Position numbers and translations under genes: made by a program. Positions 7,527 to 14,399 of a DNA stretch of 15,777 nt are shown piece after piece. The stretch comes from Pseudomonadota bacterium (lineage in GTDB: Bacteria > Pseudomonadota > Gammaproteobacteria > Xanthomonadales > Xanthomonadaceae). Each line of letters starts with the position of its first letter. The stretch's first letter is position 1. The DNA is taken from assembly GCA_023388715.1 (NCBI GenBank), contig JAEWFT010000026.1:1-15777 (forward strand). The letters run 5' to 3'. Under the pieces are notes generated by a model. The model made no database searches. It worked only from the letters and a program-made list of their open reading frames with translations, and had not been told where the DNA came from.

Positions 7527-7719
7527 GCGCACGTTCCTTCTGCGGAGAAAGAGGCCCAGCGTCCACCCGCGCGCGTTAAGCGAACGGCAAGGCGCGCCCG
7601 CTGACATCCCTTACACAGGCGGTGGCCCATAACGGCGCAATGCGTTTCCCCCGCGCCACCGCGGCCCGACAGCCGATCCGCGCCCGGACCGCATCCACAC
7701 CCCACATGGAGACACCGAG
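7527..7719. promoter_or_regulatory. Divergent promoter region, katE / ferritin-like gene
   Basis: These 193 bases separate two divergent starts, so they should hold promoters for both genes. On the minus strand AAGGA lies 8 bases before the katE ATG. On the plus strand GGAGA at 7708-7712 precedes the ferritin-like ATG. I see no good sigma-70 hexamer pair on either strand. I also see no series of ATAG/CTAT half-sites of the OxyR type, so control by OxyR is not supported by eye. Confidence 0.5.
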
Positions 7720-8325
7720 ATGGCCACACGCTATGACGCCGCACAATTGAAGGAACTGATGCTGCAGATGGTGGAAACCGAACATGGCGGTGAGCAGATC
7801 TACCGCACCGCGTTGAAGTGCGCGATCAACGAGGACCTGAAGAAGGAGTGGGAGGAGTACCTCGAGCAGACCCTGCACCACCAGGAAGTGATCACCGGGG
7901 CCTGCCAGGCGCTGGGAATAGATCCCAACGAGGAAACCCCCGGACGCGCGGTGGTGCGCCACATTGGCAAGTCGCTGGTGAAGGCGATGGAGATGGCCTT
8001 GGCGGCGGGCGAGCCGGCGGCCGCGGAGCTGGTGGCGTGCGAATGCGTGGTGCTGGGTGAAACCAAGGACCACAGCAACTGGGAACTGCTGGGCCGCGTC
8101 GGCGAGAAGGCCACGGGCGAGGAGGGCAAGACCCTGCGCGCCGCCTACGAGGAAGTCGAGCAGGAAGAAGACCACCACCTGTTCCACACCCAGGGCTGGA
8201 TGCGCGAGCTCTGGATCCAGGCGCTGGGCATGCCCGCGGTGCTGCCGCCCCCGGAAGAAGAGAAGAAGGTCGAAACCGCCATCGGTGCCTCGCGCGCCGA
8301 GCAGGCGCGGAGCGAGATGCTCTGA
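7720..8325 (+). CDS. Ferritin-like four-helix-bundle protein
   Basis: A 201-residue protein with the helical pattern and Glu/His clusters of ferritin-like di-metal proteins. The clusters are ETEHGGEQIY at 19-28, EEYLEQTLHHQEV at 45-57, ECVVLGETKDHSNWE at 108-122 and EEVEQEEDHHLFH at 144-156. There is one cluster on each of four predicted helices, as expected for two metal sites. The last 35 residues are a charged, Pro/Glu-rich tail. I cannot assign it to rubrerythrin, Dps or a named subfamily: it has no rubredoxin Cys motif, and the spacing does not match ferritin exactly. The start at 7720 has GGAGA seven bases upstream. It sits opposite katE and directly before an FAD oxidoreductase. The context suggests a role in peroxide or iron handling, which is inference. 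Confidence 0.7.
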   Translation: MATRYDAAQLKELMLQMVETEHGGEQIYRTALKCAINEDLKKEWEEYLEQTLHHQEVITGACQALGIDPNEETPGRAVVRHIGKSLVKAMEMALAAGEPAAAELVACECVVLGETKDHSNWELLGRVGEKATGEEGKTLRAAYEEVEQEEDHHLFHTQGWMRELWIQALGMPAVLPPPEEEKKVETAIGASRAEQARSEML

Positions 8326-8334
8326 CCCAGGCGA

Positions 8335-8362
8335 CCACGCCGCACCGTCGGGTGCGGCGTGG
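8335..8362 (+). other. Perfect 12-bp hairpin between ferritin-like and oxidoreductase genes
   Basis: CCACGCCGCACC (8335-8346) and GGTGCGGCGTGG (8351-8362) are exact reverse complements around a GTCG loop. No T-run follows on either strand, so it is not a standard intrinsic terminator. It ends 12 bases before the downstream ATG and occupies the place of a ribosome binding site. It may set the ratio of the two proteins or protect the upstream mRNA. Confidence 0.6.
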
Positions 8363-8374
8363 CCGGTCTCCCCT

Positions 8375-9589
8375 ATGGACCTGAAGAGCGGCTATCCCTT
8401 CTGGGCGGTCAGCAATGGCCTGCCCCACGCCTTTCCCCCGCTCGCCCGCGACCATGATTGCGACGTAGTCGTACTTGGCGCGGGCATCACCGGCGCCCTG
8501 ATCGCCAACGAGCTGGCCGCCCATGGCCACTCGGTCTGCATCCTCGACGAGCGGGATGCCGGCTGGGGCAGCACCGCGGCCAGCACCGCGATGCTGCAGT
8601 ACGAGATCGATACCCACATGGTCGATCTCTGCCGTCAGTACGGCGAGAACGCTGCGCTGCTGGCCTACCGCTCCTGCGTCGAGGCGATCGACATGCTCGC
8701 CGACGTCGCCCGTGACGCCGACAATGTCGGGTTTGCACGCGCCAGCAGCCTGTATTTCGCAAGCCGCAAGCGCGACCTCCGGCCGCTGCGCGAGGAGTTC
8801 GGCCTGCGCGCCCGCCATGGATTCGACGTGCGCTGGCTCGAGCCCGGCGCGGTGCGGGAGCGCTACGGTTTCGCGGCGCCTGCCGCCATCCTGTCCGCCA
8901 AGGCGGCGCGGGTCGATCCCTACCGGCTCGCCTACCGGGTGCTGGCGAAGCTGGAAAAATCAGGGGTGGCGGTCCACGACCGCACCCCGGTGGCGCGGAT
9001 CGCCGCCGACGAGGCGGGGGTGGAGCTGGAAACCAGCGAAGGGCATCTGCTGACGGCGCGCCATCTGGTGATGGCGACCGGCTACCAGGCCCAGCGATTC
9101 CTGCGCAAGCGCGTTGCCCGCAACCGAAGCAGCTACGCCTTCGTGACCGACCCGATCGAGCCGGGGCTGCTCGGCAAGCTGCGCCAGACCCTCGTGTGGG
9201 AAACCGCGCGCCCCTACCTCTACCTGCGCACCACCGCCGACCATCGCCTGCTGGTGGGCGGCGAGGACGATGTCATCGACATCCCCGCCCGTCGCGACGC
9301 GCTGGTGGATCGCAAGGCGAACGTGCTGGCCAGGCGCGTGCGCAAGCTGTTTCCCGAACTGCCGGTCGCCCCGGCATTCGCCTGGGGCGGTACCTTCGCC
9401 GAAACCAAGGACGGGCTGCCGTGGTTCGGGGCGCATCCGCAGCATGGCCCGCGCGTGCTGTTCGCGATGGCCTACGGCGGCAATGGAATCACCTATTCGA
9501 TGCTGGGCGCCGGCCTGCTGCGCGCCGCCATCGAGGGTCGCGCGCATCCACTGGCCGGGCTGTTCGGCTTCGCGCGCGCCAAGCGCTGA
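8375..9589 (+). CDS. DAO-family FAD-dependent oxidoreductase
   Basis: A 404-residue flavoprotein of the D-amino-acid oxidase/glycine oxidase/sarcosine oxidase (DAO) fold. The N-terminal dinucleotide site is VVVLGAGITGALIANEL (GxGxxG at 35-40), with an acidic end of the second strand (ILDER, 56-60). It is followed by GWGSTAASTAML, the usual FAD-binding Ser/Thr-rich segment. The C-terminal FAD contacts are seen in YLYLRTTADHRLLVGG, then WGGTFAETKDGLPWFG and MAYGGNGITYSMLG. The substrate cannot be read; such proteins oxidise amines or amino acids and release peroxide, which fits the nearby catalase. The frame is open back to 8057, but the ATG at 8375 gives the expected short lead before the FAD motif. 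No Shine-Dalgarno is visible, and a strong hairpin ends 12 bases upstream. It ends only 4 bases from the stop of the convergent psd. Confidence 0.85.
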   Translation: MDLKSGYPFWAVSNGLPHAFPPLARDHDCDVVVLGAGITGALIANELAAHGHSVCILDERDAGWGSTAASTAMLQYEIDTHMVDLCRQYGENAALLAYRSCVEAIDMLADVARDADNVGFARASSLYFASRKRDLRPLREEFGLRARHGFDVRWLEPGAVRERYGFAAPAAILSAKAARVDPYRLAYRVLAKLEKSGVAVHDRTPVARIAADEAGVELETSEGHLLTARHLVMATGYQAQRFLRKRVARNRSSYAFVTDPIEPGLLGKLRQTLVWETARPYLYLRTTADHRLLVGGEDDVIDIPARRDALVDRKANVLARRVRKLFPELPVAPAFAWGGTFAETKDGLPWFGAHPQHGPRVLFAMAYGGNGITYSMLGAGLLRAAIEGRAHPLAGLFGFARAKR

Positions 9590-9606
9590 CCCGTCAGCAG
9601 CGGGTC
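9588..9606. other. Short hairpin spanning two convergent stops
   Basis: GACCCG (9588-9593) and CGGGTC (9601-9606) form a 6-bp stem over a 7-nt loop. The stem lies across the stop codons of the oxidoreductase and psd. No T-run is present on either strand, so efficient termination here is doubtful. It is the only structure seen between the two convergent genes. Confidence 0.35.
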
Positions 9607-10451
9607 GCCAGCCGTTCGCCCAGGCGTACCGCCGATTCGGGCTGCAGGTCGGGATTGAGCTCAGCGACAGCCCTGGGCAGCAGCACGATCACGGTGCTGC
9701 CGTAGTTGAAGCGGGCCATTTCCTCGAAGCGCTGCAACGTGATGCCCTTGCCGCGGTAATCCTTGCGGGTGACCGCGGTGCCGTAGGCGGGGACTTCCTC
9801 GCCGCCCCAGACCGTCTCCACGCCGGACACCAGCAGCGCGCCAACCATCACCTGCACCATCGGCCCGAAGTCGGTGTCGAAATGGCAGACCAGGCGCTCG
9901 TTGCGGGCGAACAAGCGGGGGACATGGGCCACCGCGTCGGTGCCGACCGAGAACAGCCGCCCCGGGACGTGCACGGTTTCGCGGAGGGTGCCGGTCCACG
10001 GCATGTGCACCCGGTGGTAGTCGCGCGGCGAGAGGTAGACGGTGGCGAACAGTCCGTCCGCGAACGGGGCGGCGTCCTCGTGGCTGCCGAGCAGCTCCGA
10101 CACAGTGAAGCCCTGGCCCTTGGCCTGGAAGATGCGCCCATCGCCCGTGCCATCCGGCGCGATGTGCCCCAGCTGGCTGATGCGGCCGTCTGCTGGCATC
10201 AGTAAGGCCGCGGGGTCGGGGTCCGCCACGCGGGCGCCGGGTTTCAGCGCGCGGGTGAAGAACGCATTGAAGCTGGGATACGCGGTGGGATCGGGTTGCG
10301 CGGCCTCGGTCAGGTCGACCCCGAACCTGCGGATGACGGTGTCGATCAGCCACTGCTTGGTGCGCGGATGCGTCGAGTACGCCAGCCGCCGCGCAAGCCC
10401 CGACAACGCGCGGTGCGGCAGTACGTAGGTCAGCAGCGTCACCAGGCTCAT
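9594..10451 (-). CDS. psd: Phosphatidylserine decarboxylase proenzyme
   Basis: A 285-residue pyruvoyl-dependent enzyme that makes phosphatidylethanolamine from phosphatidylserine at the inner membrane. The self-cleavage site is visible near the C-terminus as FNYGSTVIVLLP. Ser252 should become the pyruvoyl group, leaving a large beta chain and a small alpha chain. E. coli-type enzymes have LGST here; this protein has YGST, so the Leu is replaced. The proposed protease-like residues are present: Asp88 in PADGRIS and His in SPRDYHRVHMPW (146 and 149). The ATG at 10451 overlaps the stop of the SCO gene by 4 nt (ATGA on the minus strand), which fixes the start and implies coupling. Length is normal for the proteobacterial group. 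Confidence 0.95.
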   Translation of the reverse strand: MSLVTLLTYVLPHRALSGLARRLAYSTHPRTKQWLIDTVIRRFGVDLTEAAQPDPTAYPSFNAFFTRALKPGARVADPDPAALLMPADGRISQLGHIAPDGTGDGRIFQAKGQGFTVSELLGSHEDAAPFADGLFATVYLSPRDYHRVHMPWTGTLRETVHVPGRLFSVGTDAVAHVPRLFARNERLVCHFDTDFGPMVQVMVGALLVSGVETVWGGEEVPAYGTAVTRKDYRGKGITLQRFEEMARFNYGSTVIVLLPRAVAELNPDLQPESAVRLGERLATRC

Positions 10452-11110
10452 CGCGCGGCTCCGGCCGATGTTTCCGCTAGCAGCGCCACATCGGCCGCCA
10501 CCGCGCTGATGTCGAACGGCGGCTGGATCACGCCGCCCAAGCGTCCCTGCGGATCCAGCAGCACCAGCGCGGCGCTGTGGTCGATGCTGTAGTCGCGCGG
10601 TTCGCCGCTGGCACCCGGCACCTTCATGAACACCAGCGAAAGGCTGCGGGCAAAGCGCTCGAGCTGCGGCACCGGCGCGGTGGCGGCAAGGGTCTCGGGA
10701 TGGAAGGCGTGGGCGTATCGTCCGGTCTGCTCCGGGCTGTCGCGCTCGGGGTCGGCGGAAATGAACAGCACGCGCGGGCGATGCGCCTGCGGGATCGAGG
10801 CCCACTGCTTCTGCGCCGCGGCGAGCTGGGCCAGGGTGGTCGGGCAGATGTCCGGGCAGTGGGTGAATCCCAGGAAGACCACCGTCCAGTGGCCCTTGAG
10901 CTCGTCCTGGGTCAGCGGCGTGCCGTCGGACTGCTGCAATTCGAAGGCCGGCACGCTGCGCGGGGTCGGCAGGACCGTGGCCACGCGGGTGGCGGGGACG
11001 GCGGGTGCGGCGCGCTCCTCGGCCGGCCCGTACACGCGCTGCGAGGCCCACAGGCCGAGGCCGGCGGCGACCAGTGCGGCCAGGGTCAGGAGGACGGCAG
11101 GCTTGGACAT
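10448..11110 (-). CDS. SCO1/SenC-family copper-binding thiol protein
   Basis: A 220-residue thioredoxin-fold protein of the SCO family. These deliver copper to the CuA site of cytochrome oxidase or act as thiol-disulfide proteins, on the outer face of the inner membrane. Motifs are FLGFTHCPDICPTTL with the CxxxC pair Cys85 and Cys89, RVLFISADPERD, and the copper-ligand His178 in YSIDHSAALVLLDPQGR. A single N-terminal hydrophobic segment (about 5-22) acts as signal anchor. Two starts are possible. ATG at 11110 gives a compact signal anchor directly after the Met. ATG at 11143 would add an Arg-rich 11-residue lead. Neither has a strong ribosome binding site and I prefer 11110. It overlaps psd by 4 nt. 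No oxidase subunit gene is in view, so its partner is unknown. Confidence 0.9.
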   Translation of the reverse strand: MSKPAVLLTLAALVAAGLGLWASQRVYGPAEERAAPAVPATRVATVLPTPRSVPAFELQQSDGTPLTQDELKGHWTVVFLGFTHCPDICPTTLAQLAAAQKQWASIPQAHRPRVLFISADPERDSPEQTGRYAHAFHPETLAATAPVPQLERFARSLSLVFMKVPGASGEPRDYSIDHSAALVLLDPQGRLGGVIQPPFDISAVAADVALLAETSAGAAR

Positions 11111-11153
11111 CTTGCGGGCACCGCGGGACGGACGGCCCGCCATGATACCGGGC

Positions 11154-11174
11154 CGCCGCAGCTATACTGCGGCG
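11154..11174. promoter_or_regulatory. TATA-centred inverted repeat in divergent SCO/prmB promoter region
   Basis: CGCCGCAG (11154-11161) and CTGCGGCG (11167-11174) form a perfect 8-bp inverted repeat around CTATA. The plus strand reads TATACT at 11163-11168, a 5-of-6 match to a -10 hexamer placed 26 bases before the prmB ATG. No matching -35 is evident. It could be a promoter for prmB, an operator shared by both genes, or both. Confidence 0.4.
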
Positions 11175-11194
11175 CTTCCCCAGCGGCGCCGGCC

Positions 11195-12142
11195 ATGTCC
11201 GAAGAACTGCAGACGATCATCGACCTGATCCGCTACGGCGCCAGCCGTTTCAACGCCGCCGGCCTGACCTTTGGCCACAGTTACGACAACGCGCTGGACG
11301 AGGCGACCCAGCTCACCCTGCACGCCCTGCACCTGCCGCACGACCTGTCGCCGGTGTACGGCAACGCGCGGGTCACCGAGGCCGAGAAGGAGGACGTGCT
11401 GGGCCTGTTCCTGCGCCGGATCGAGGAGCGCATCCCGGCGGCCTACCTGACCGGCGAAGCCTGGTTTGCCGGGCTGAGCTTCAAGTCCGACCGGCGCGCG
11501 CTGGTGCCGCGCTCGCCGATCGCCGAGATGATCGAGGCCGGCTTCCAGCCGTGGCTGGGCGACCACGAGGTGCGCCGCGCGCTCGACCTGTGCACCGGTT
11601 CGGGCTGCATCGCCATCGCGATGGCGCATTACAACCCGGACTGGCACGTGGATGGCGCCGACATCAGCGACGACGCGCTGTCGCTGGCGCGCGAGAACGA
11701 AAAGCGCCTGCTGGTGGACAACGTGCGCTTCGTCAAGTCGGACTTGTTCGCCGGCCTGCAGGGCGAGCACTACGACCTGATCGTCACCAACCCGCCGTAC
11801 GTCACCAACGACGAGACCGACGCGCTGCCGCGCGAGTACGCCCACGAGCCGGAACTGGGCCTGCGTGCCGGCGACGACGGCCTGGACATCGTGCTGCGGA
11901 TCATGCGCGACGCGCCGCTGCACCTGCACCGCGACGGCTTGCTGGTGTGCGAGGTCGGCGAGGCGGAGCGCGCTTTGGTGCGCCTGCTGCCGGACCTGCC
12001 GCTGGCCTGGGTGGAGTTCAAGGTCGGGCAGATGGGCATCTTCGTCGCCACCTGCGCCGACCTGGTCGCGCACAACGCGCAGATCACCGGCCTGGCCGGG
12101 CAGCGCGAGCCGCGGCGCACGCCACCGGGCGACCTGTTCTGA
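11195..12142 (+). CDS. prmB: Ribosomal protein L3 N5-glutamine methyltransferase
   Basis: A 315-residue SAM-dependent methyltransferase that modifies a glutamine of ribosomal protein L3. The N-terminal helical domain (MSEELQTIIDLIRYGASRF) and the HSYDNALDEATQL segment at 28-40 are typical of PrmB rather than the release-factor enzyme PrmC. The SAM loop is LDLCTGSGCIAIAMA (130-144), with an acidic contact in DGADISDDAL. The catalytic NPPY motif lies at 199-202 in YDLIVTNPPYVTN, the signature for glutamine-amide methylation. The frame is open upstream to 10577, but the ATG at 11195 matches the expected N-terminus. No strong Shine-Dalgarno precedes it. A -10-like TATACT ends 26 bases upstream. 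aroC follows after a single base. Confidence 0.95.
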   Translation: MSEELQTIIDLIRYGASRFNAAGLTFGHSYDNALDEATQLTLHALHLPHDLSPVYGNARVTEAEKEDVLGLFLRRIEERIPAAYLTGEAWFAGLSFKSDRRALVPRSPIAEMIEAGFQPWLGDHEVRRALDLCTGSGCIAIAMAHYNPDWHVDGADISDDALSLARENEKRLLVDNVRFVKSDLFAGLQGEHYDLIVTNPPYVTNDETDALPREYAHEPELGLRAGDDGLDIVLRIMRDAPLHLHRDGLLVCEVGEAERALVRLLPDLPLAWVEFKVGQMGIFVATCADLVAHNAQITGLAGQREPRRTPPGDLF

Positions 12143-12143
12143 A

Positions 12144-13259
12144 TTGAACACCTTCGGCCAGCTCCTGCGCGTCACCACTTTCGGCGAGTCGCACGGCCCG
12201 GCGATCGGTTGCGTGATCGACGGCTGCCCGCCGGGGATCGAGATCGCCGGGGAGGACTTCACCCCCGACCTGGCGCGGCGCGCGACCGGCAAGACCCGCC
12301 ATACCTCGGCGCGGCACGAGGCCGACGCGGTCGAAATCCTCAGCGGCGTGTACGAGGGCGCCACCACTGGCACCCCGATCGCCCTGCTGGTGCGCAACAC
12401 CGATGCCCGCAGCCGCGACTACGCGAAAATCGCGGCGCAGTTCCGCCCCGGGCACGCCGATTACACCTATTGGCACAAGTACGGAATCCGCGATCCGCGC
12501 GGCGGCGGTCGTTCCAGCGCGCGCGAGACGACGATGCGGGTGGCGGCAGCGGTGATCGCGAAGAAGTGGCTGGCGCAGCGCGGCGTGCGCGTGCGCGGCT
12601 GGCTGTCGCAGATCGGCGACATCGTTCCGCTCGGCTTCGATGCGGCGGCGATCGAGGCCAATCCGTTCTTCTGGCCGCATGCACCGCAGGTGGGAGCGCT
12701 GGAGGCCTACATGGACGCGCTGCGCAAGTCCGGCGATTCGGTGGGCGCGCGGGTCACGGTCGTGGCCGATGGCGTGCCGCCGGGCTGGGGCGAGCCGGTC
12801 TACGGCAAGCTCGATGCGCAGCTGGCGGCGGCGATGATGTCGATCAACGCGGTCAAGGGCGTGGAGATCGGCGACGGCTTCGCATCGGTGGCGCAGAAGG
12901 GCAGCGAGCACCGCGACGCGATGGGGCCGGACGGCTTTCGCAGCAACCACGCGGGCGGCATCCTGGGGGGCATCAGCAGCGGCCAGCAGGTCGTGGTGCA
13001 CGTCGCGTTCAAGCCCACCTCCAGCCTGCGCCTGCCGGTCGACAGCGTGGACGTGGACGGCAACGCGGTGAAGCTGGTGACGACGGGCCGCCATGATCCG
13101 TGCGTCGGCCTGCGCGCCACCCCGATCTGCGAGGCGATGCTGGCACTGGTGCTGATGGACCAAGCGCTGCGCCATCGCGCGCAGTGCGGGGACGTCGGCG
13201 CGGTGTCGCCGCGCATCCCCGCAAGCGTTCCGGGCGACTCCGGCGATCCTTCCCGGTAG
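12144..13259 (+). CDS. aroC: Chorismate synthase, TTG start
   Basis: A 371-residue enzyme that converts EPSP to chorismate with reduced FMN, the last common step of aromatic biosynthesis. Family signatures are all present: GESHGPAIGCVIDGCPPG near the N-terminus (His17), FRPGHADYTYWHKYG (His104), RGGGRSSARETTMRVAAA (about 119-136), and RSNHAGGILGGISSGQ later. The start is unusual. No ATG or GTG lies near the conserved N-terminus NTFGQLLRVTTFGESHG, and the only Met codon before the RGGGRSSARETT motif is absent. TTG at 12144, one base after the prmB stop, places the start exactly where homologues begin. The ribosome binding site is weak, so coupling to prmB is likely. The frame stays open upstream inside prmB, which is not expected to be translated. 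Family membership is certain; the start is inferred. Confidence 0.95.
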   Translation: MNTFGQLLRVTTFGESHGPAIGCVIDGCPPGIEIAGEDFTPDLARRATGKTRHTSARHEADAVEILSGVYEGATTGTPIALLVRNTDARSRDYAKIAAQFRPGHADYTYWHKYGIRDPRGGGRSSARETTMRVAAAVIAKKWLAQRGVRVRGWLSQIGDIVPLGFDAAAIEANPFFWPHAPQVGALEAYMDALRKSGDSVGARVTVVADGVPPGWGEPVYGKLDAQLAAAMMSINAVKGVEIGDGFASVAQKGSEHRDAMGPDGFRSNHAGGILGGISSGQQVVVHVAFKPTSSLRLPVDSVDVDGNAVKLVTTGRHDPCVGLRATPICEAMLALVLMDQALRHRAQCGDVGAVSPRIPASVPGDSGDPSR

Positions 13260-13268
13260 TCGCATCAT

Positions 13269-13298
13269 GGCGGCAGGCCCGGCATGCCGGGTGCCGCC
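13269..13298 (+). other. Hairpin between aroC and asd
   Basis: Outer arms GGCGGCA (13269-13275) and TGCCGCC (13292-13298) pair. Inner arms CCCGG (13278-13282) and CCGGG (13287-13291) pair over a CATG loop, leaving a 2-nt bulge. The 12 pairs are almost all G-C. There is no T-run, so it may be an attenuator, an mRNA-stability structure or a weak terminator. An upstream in-frame ATG for asd (13284) sits in the loop, which argues against its use. Confidence 0.5.
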
Positions 13299-13325
13299 AA
13301 CCCCAACAGCACAACGAGGCAAGCA

Positions 13326-14366
13326 ATGGGCAACAAGTACAAGGTCGCCGTGGTGGGCGCGACTGGCGCGGTGGGCGAGGCGATGCTGGCGATCCTCGCC
13401 GAACGCCGCTTCCCTGTCGGCGAGCTGGTGGCGCTGGCCTCCGAACGTTCGGCGGGCGGCTATCTCGATTTCCGCGACGAGGAGGTGCTGGTGCGCGAGC
13501 TGGCCAGCTTCGATCCCGCCGGCGTCGATATCGCGCTGTTCTCGGCCGGCGGCGCCATCTCCCGGGAATACGCGCCGAAGTTCGCCGCGGCGGGCGCCGT
13601 GGTGATCGACAATTCCTCGACCTTCCGCTACGACGATGACGTGCCGCTGGTGGTGAGCGAGGTCAATCCGGAGGCGCTGCGCGAGCGTCCGCGCGGCATC
13701 ATCGCCAACCCCAATTGCTCGACCATGCAGCTGATGCCGGTACTGGCGCCGATCCATCGCGCCTACGGGATCGAGCGGGTCAACGTCGCCACCTACCAGT
13801 CGGTGTCGGGCGCTGGCCGCGCGGCCATGGAGGAACTGGGGCGCCAGACCGCCGAGCTGCTCAGCTTCCAGGACATCAGCCCGCAGCAGTTCCCGGTGCA
13901 GATCGCCTTCAACCTGATCCCGCAGATCGATGCGTTCGAGGACAACGGCTACACCCGGGAAGAGATGAAGCTGGTCTGGGAGACGCGCAAGATCCTCGGC
14001 GACGACAACATCCAGGTGAATCCCACCGCGGTGCGGGTGCCGGTGTTCTTCGGTCATTCGGAGGCGGTCAACATCGAGACCCGCAACAAGGTGACCGCGG
14101 AGCAGGCGCGCGCCTTGCTGTCGCAGGCGCCAGGCGTCGAGGTGGTCGATGAGCGTAGGCCTGGCGGTTATCCGACACCGGTGACGCATGCCTCCGGCCG
14201 GGATCCGGTGTTCGTTGGCCGCATCCGCGAGGATCTCTCGCACCCGAAAGGCCTCAACCTGTGGGTGGTGGCGGACAACATCCGCAAGGGCGCGGCGCTG
14301 AATGCCGTGCAGATTGCGGAGCTGCTGGTGGCCGACGGCTTGCCGCCCCAGCCGGCGCGCGGCTAG
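13326..14366 (+). CDS. asd: Aspartate-semialdehyde dehydrogenase
   Basis: A 346-residue NADP-dependent enzyme that reduces aspartyl phosphate to aspartate semialdehyde, the branch point to lysine, diaminopimelate, threonine and methionine. The N-terminal nucleotide motif is VAVVGATGAVGEAM (about 7-20). The catalytic Cys131 lies in IANPNCSTMQLM, and the acid-base His244 in VFFGHSEAVN. SGAGRAAMEEL lies between them. Sequence style matches the short enzyme common in Pseudomonas and Xanthomonas. The ATG at 13326 is preferred over the in-frame one at 13284. GAGG at 13316-13319 is 6 bases upstream, and the earlier ATG lies inside a hairpin loop with no ribosome binding site. fimV follows 33 bases after the stop, an arrangement I know from several gammaproteobacteria. 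Confidence 0.97.
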   Translation: MGNKYKVAVVGATGAVGEAMLAILAERRFPVGELVALASERSAGGYLDFRDEEVLVRELASFDPAGVDIALFSAGGAISREYAPKFAAAGAVVIDNSSTFRYDDDVPLVVSEVNPEALRERPRGIIANPNCSTMQLMPVLAPIHRAYGIERVNVATYQSVSGAGRAAMEELGRQTAELLSFQDISPQQFPVQIAFNLIPQIDAFEDNGYTREEMKLVWETRKILGDDNIQVNPTAVRVPVFFGHSEAVNIETRNKVTAEQARALLSQAPGVEVVDERRPGGYPTPVTHASGRDPVFVGRIREDLSHPKGLNLWVVADNIRKGAALNAVQIAELLVADGLPPQPARG

Positions 14367-14399
14367 AGTGCGACGCGGCATCACGTCCAGGGGAAGCTT

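Noticed and set aside
7527..7719. An OxyR-binding site upstream of katE
   Set aside because: I looked for repeated ATAG/CTAT half-sites with 7-nt spacing and found none in the gap.
8057..8374. An upstream extension of the FAD oxidoreductase to 8057
   Set aside because: It would overlap the ferritin-like gene almost entirely out of frame and precede the FAD motif with a low-complexity Arg/Pro region. The ATG at 8375 fits the family.
13284..13325. An earlier asd start at 13284
   Set aside because: That ATG lies in the loop of a stable hairpin with no ribosome binding site, while 13326 has GAGG at the right distance.
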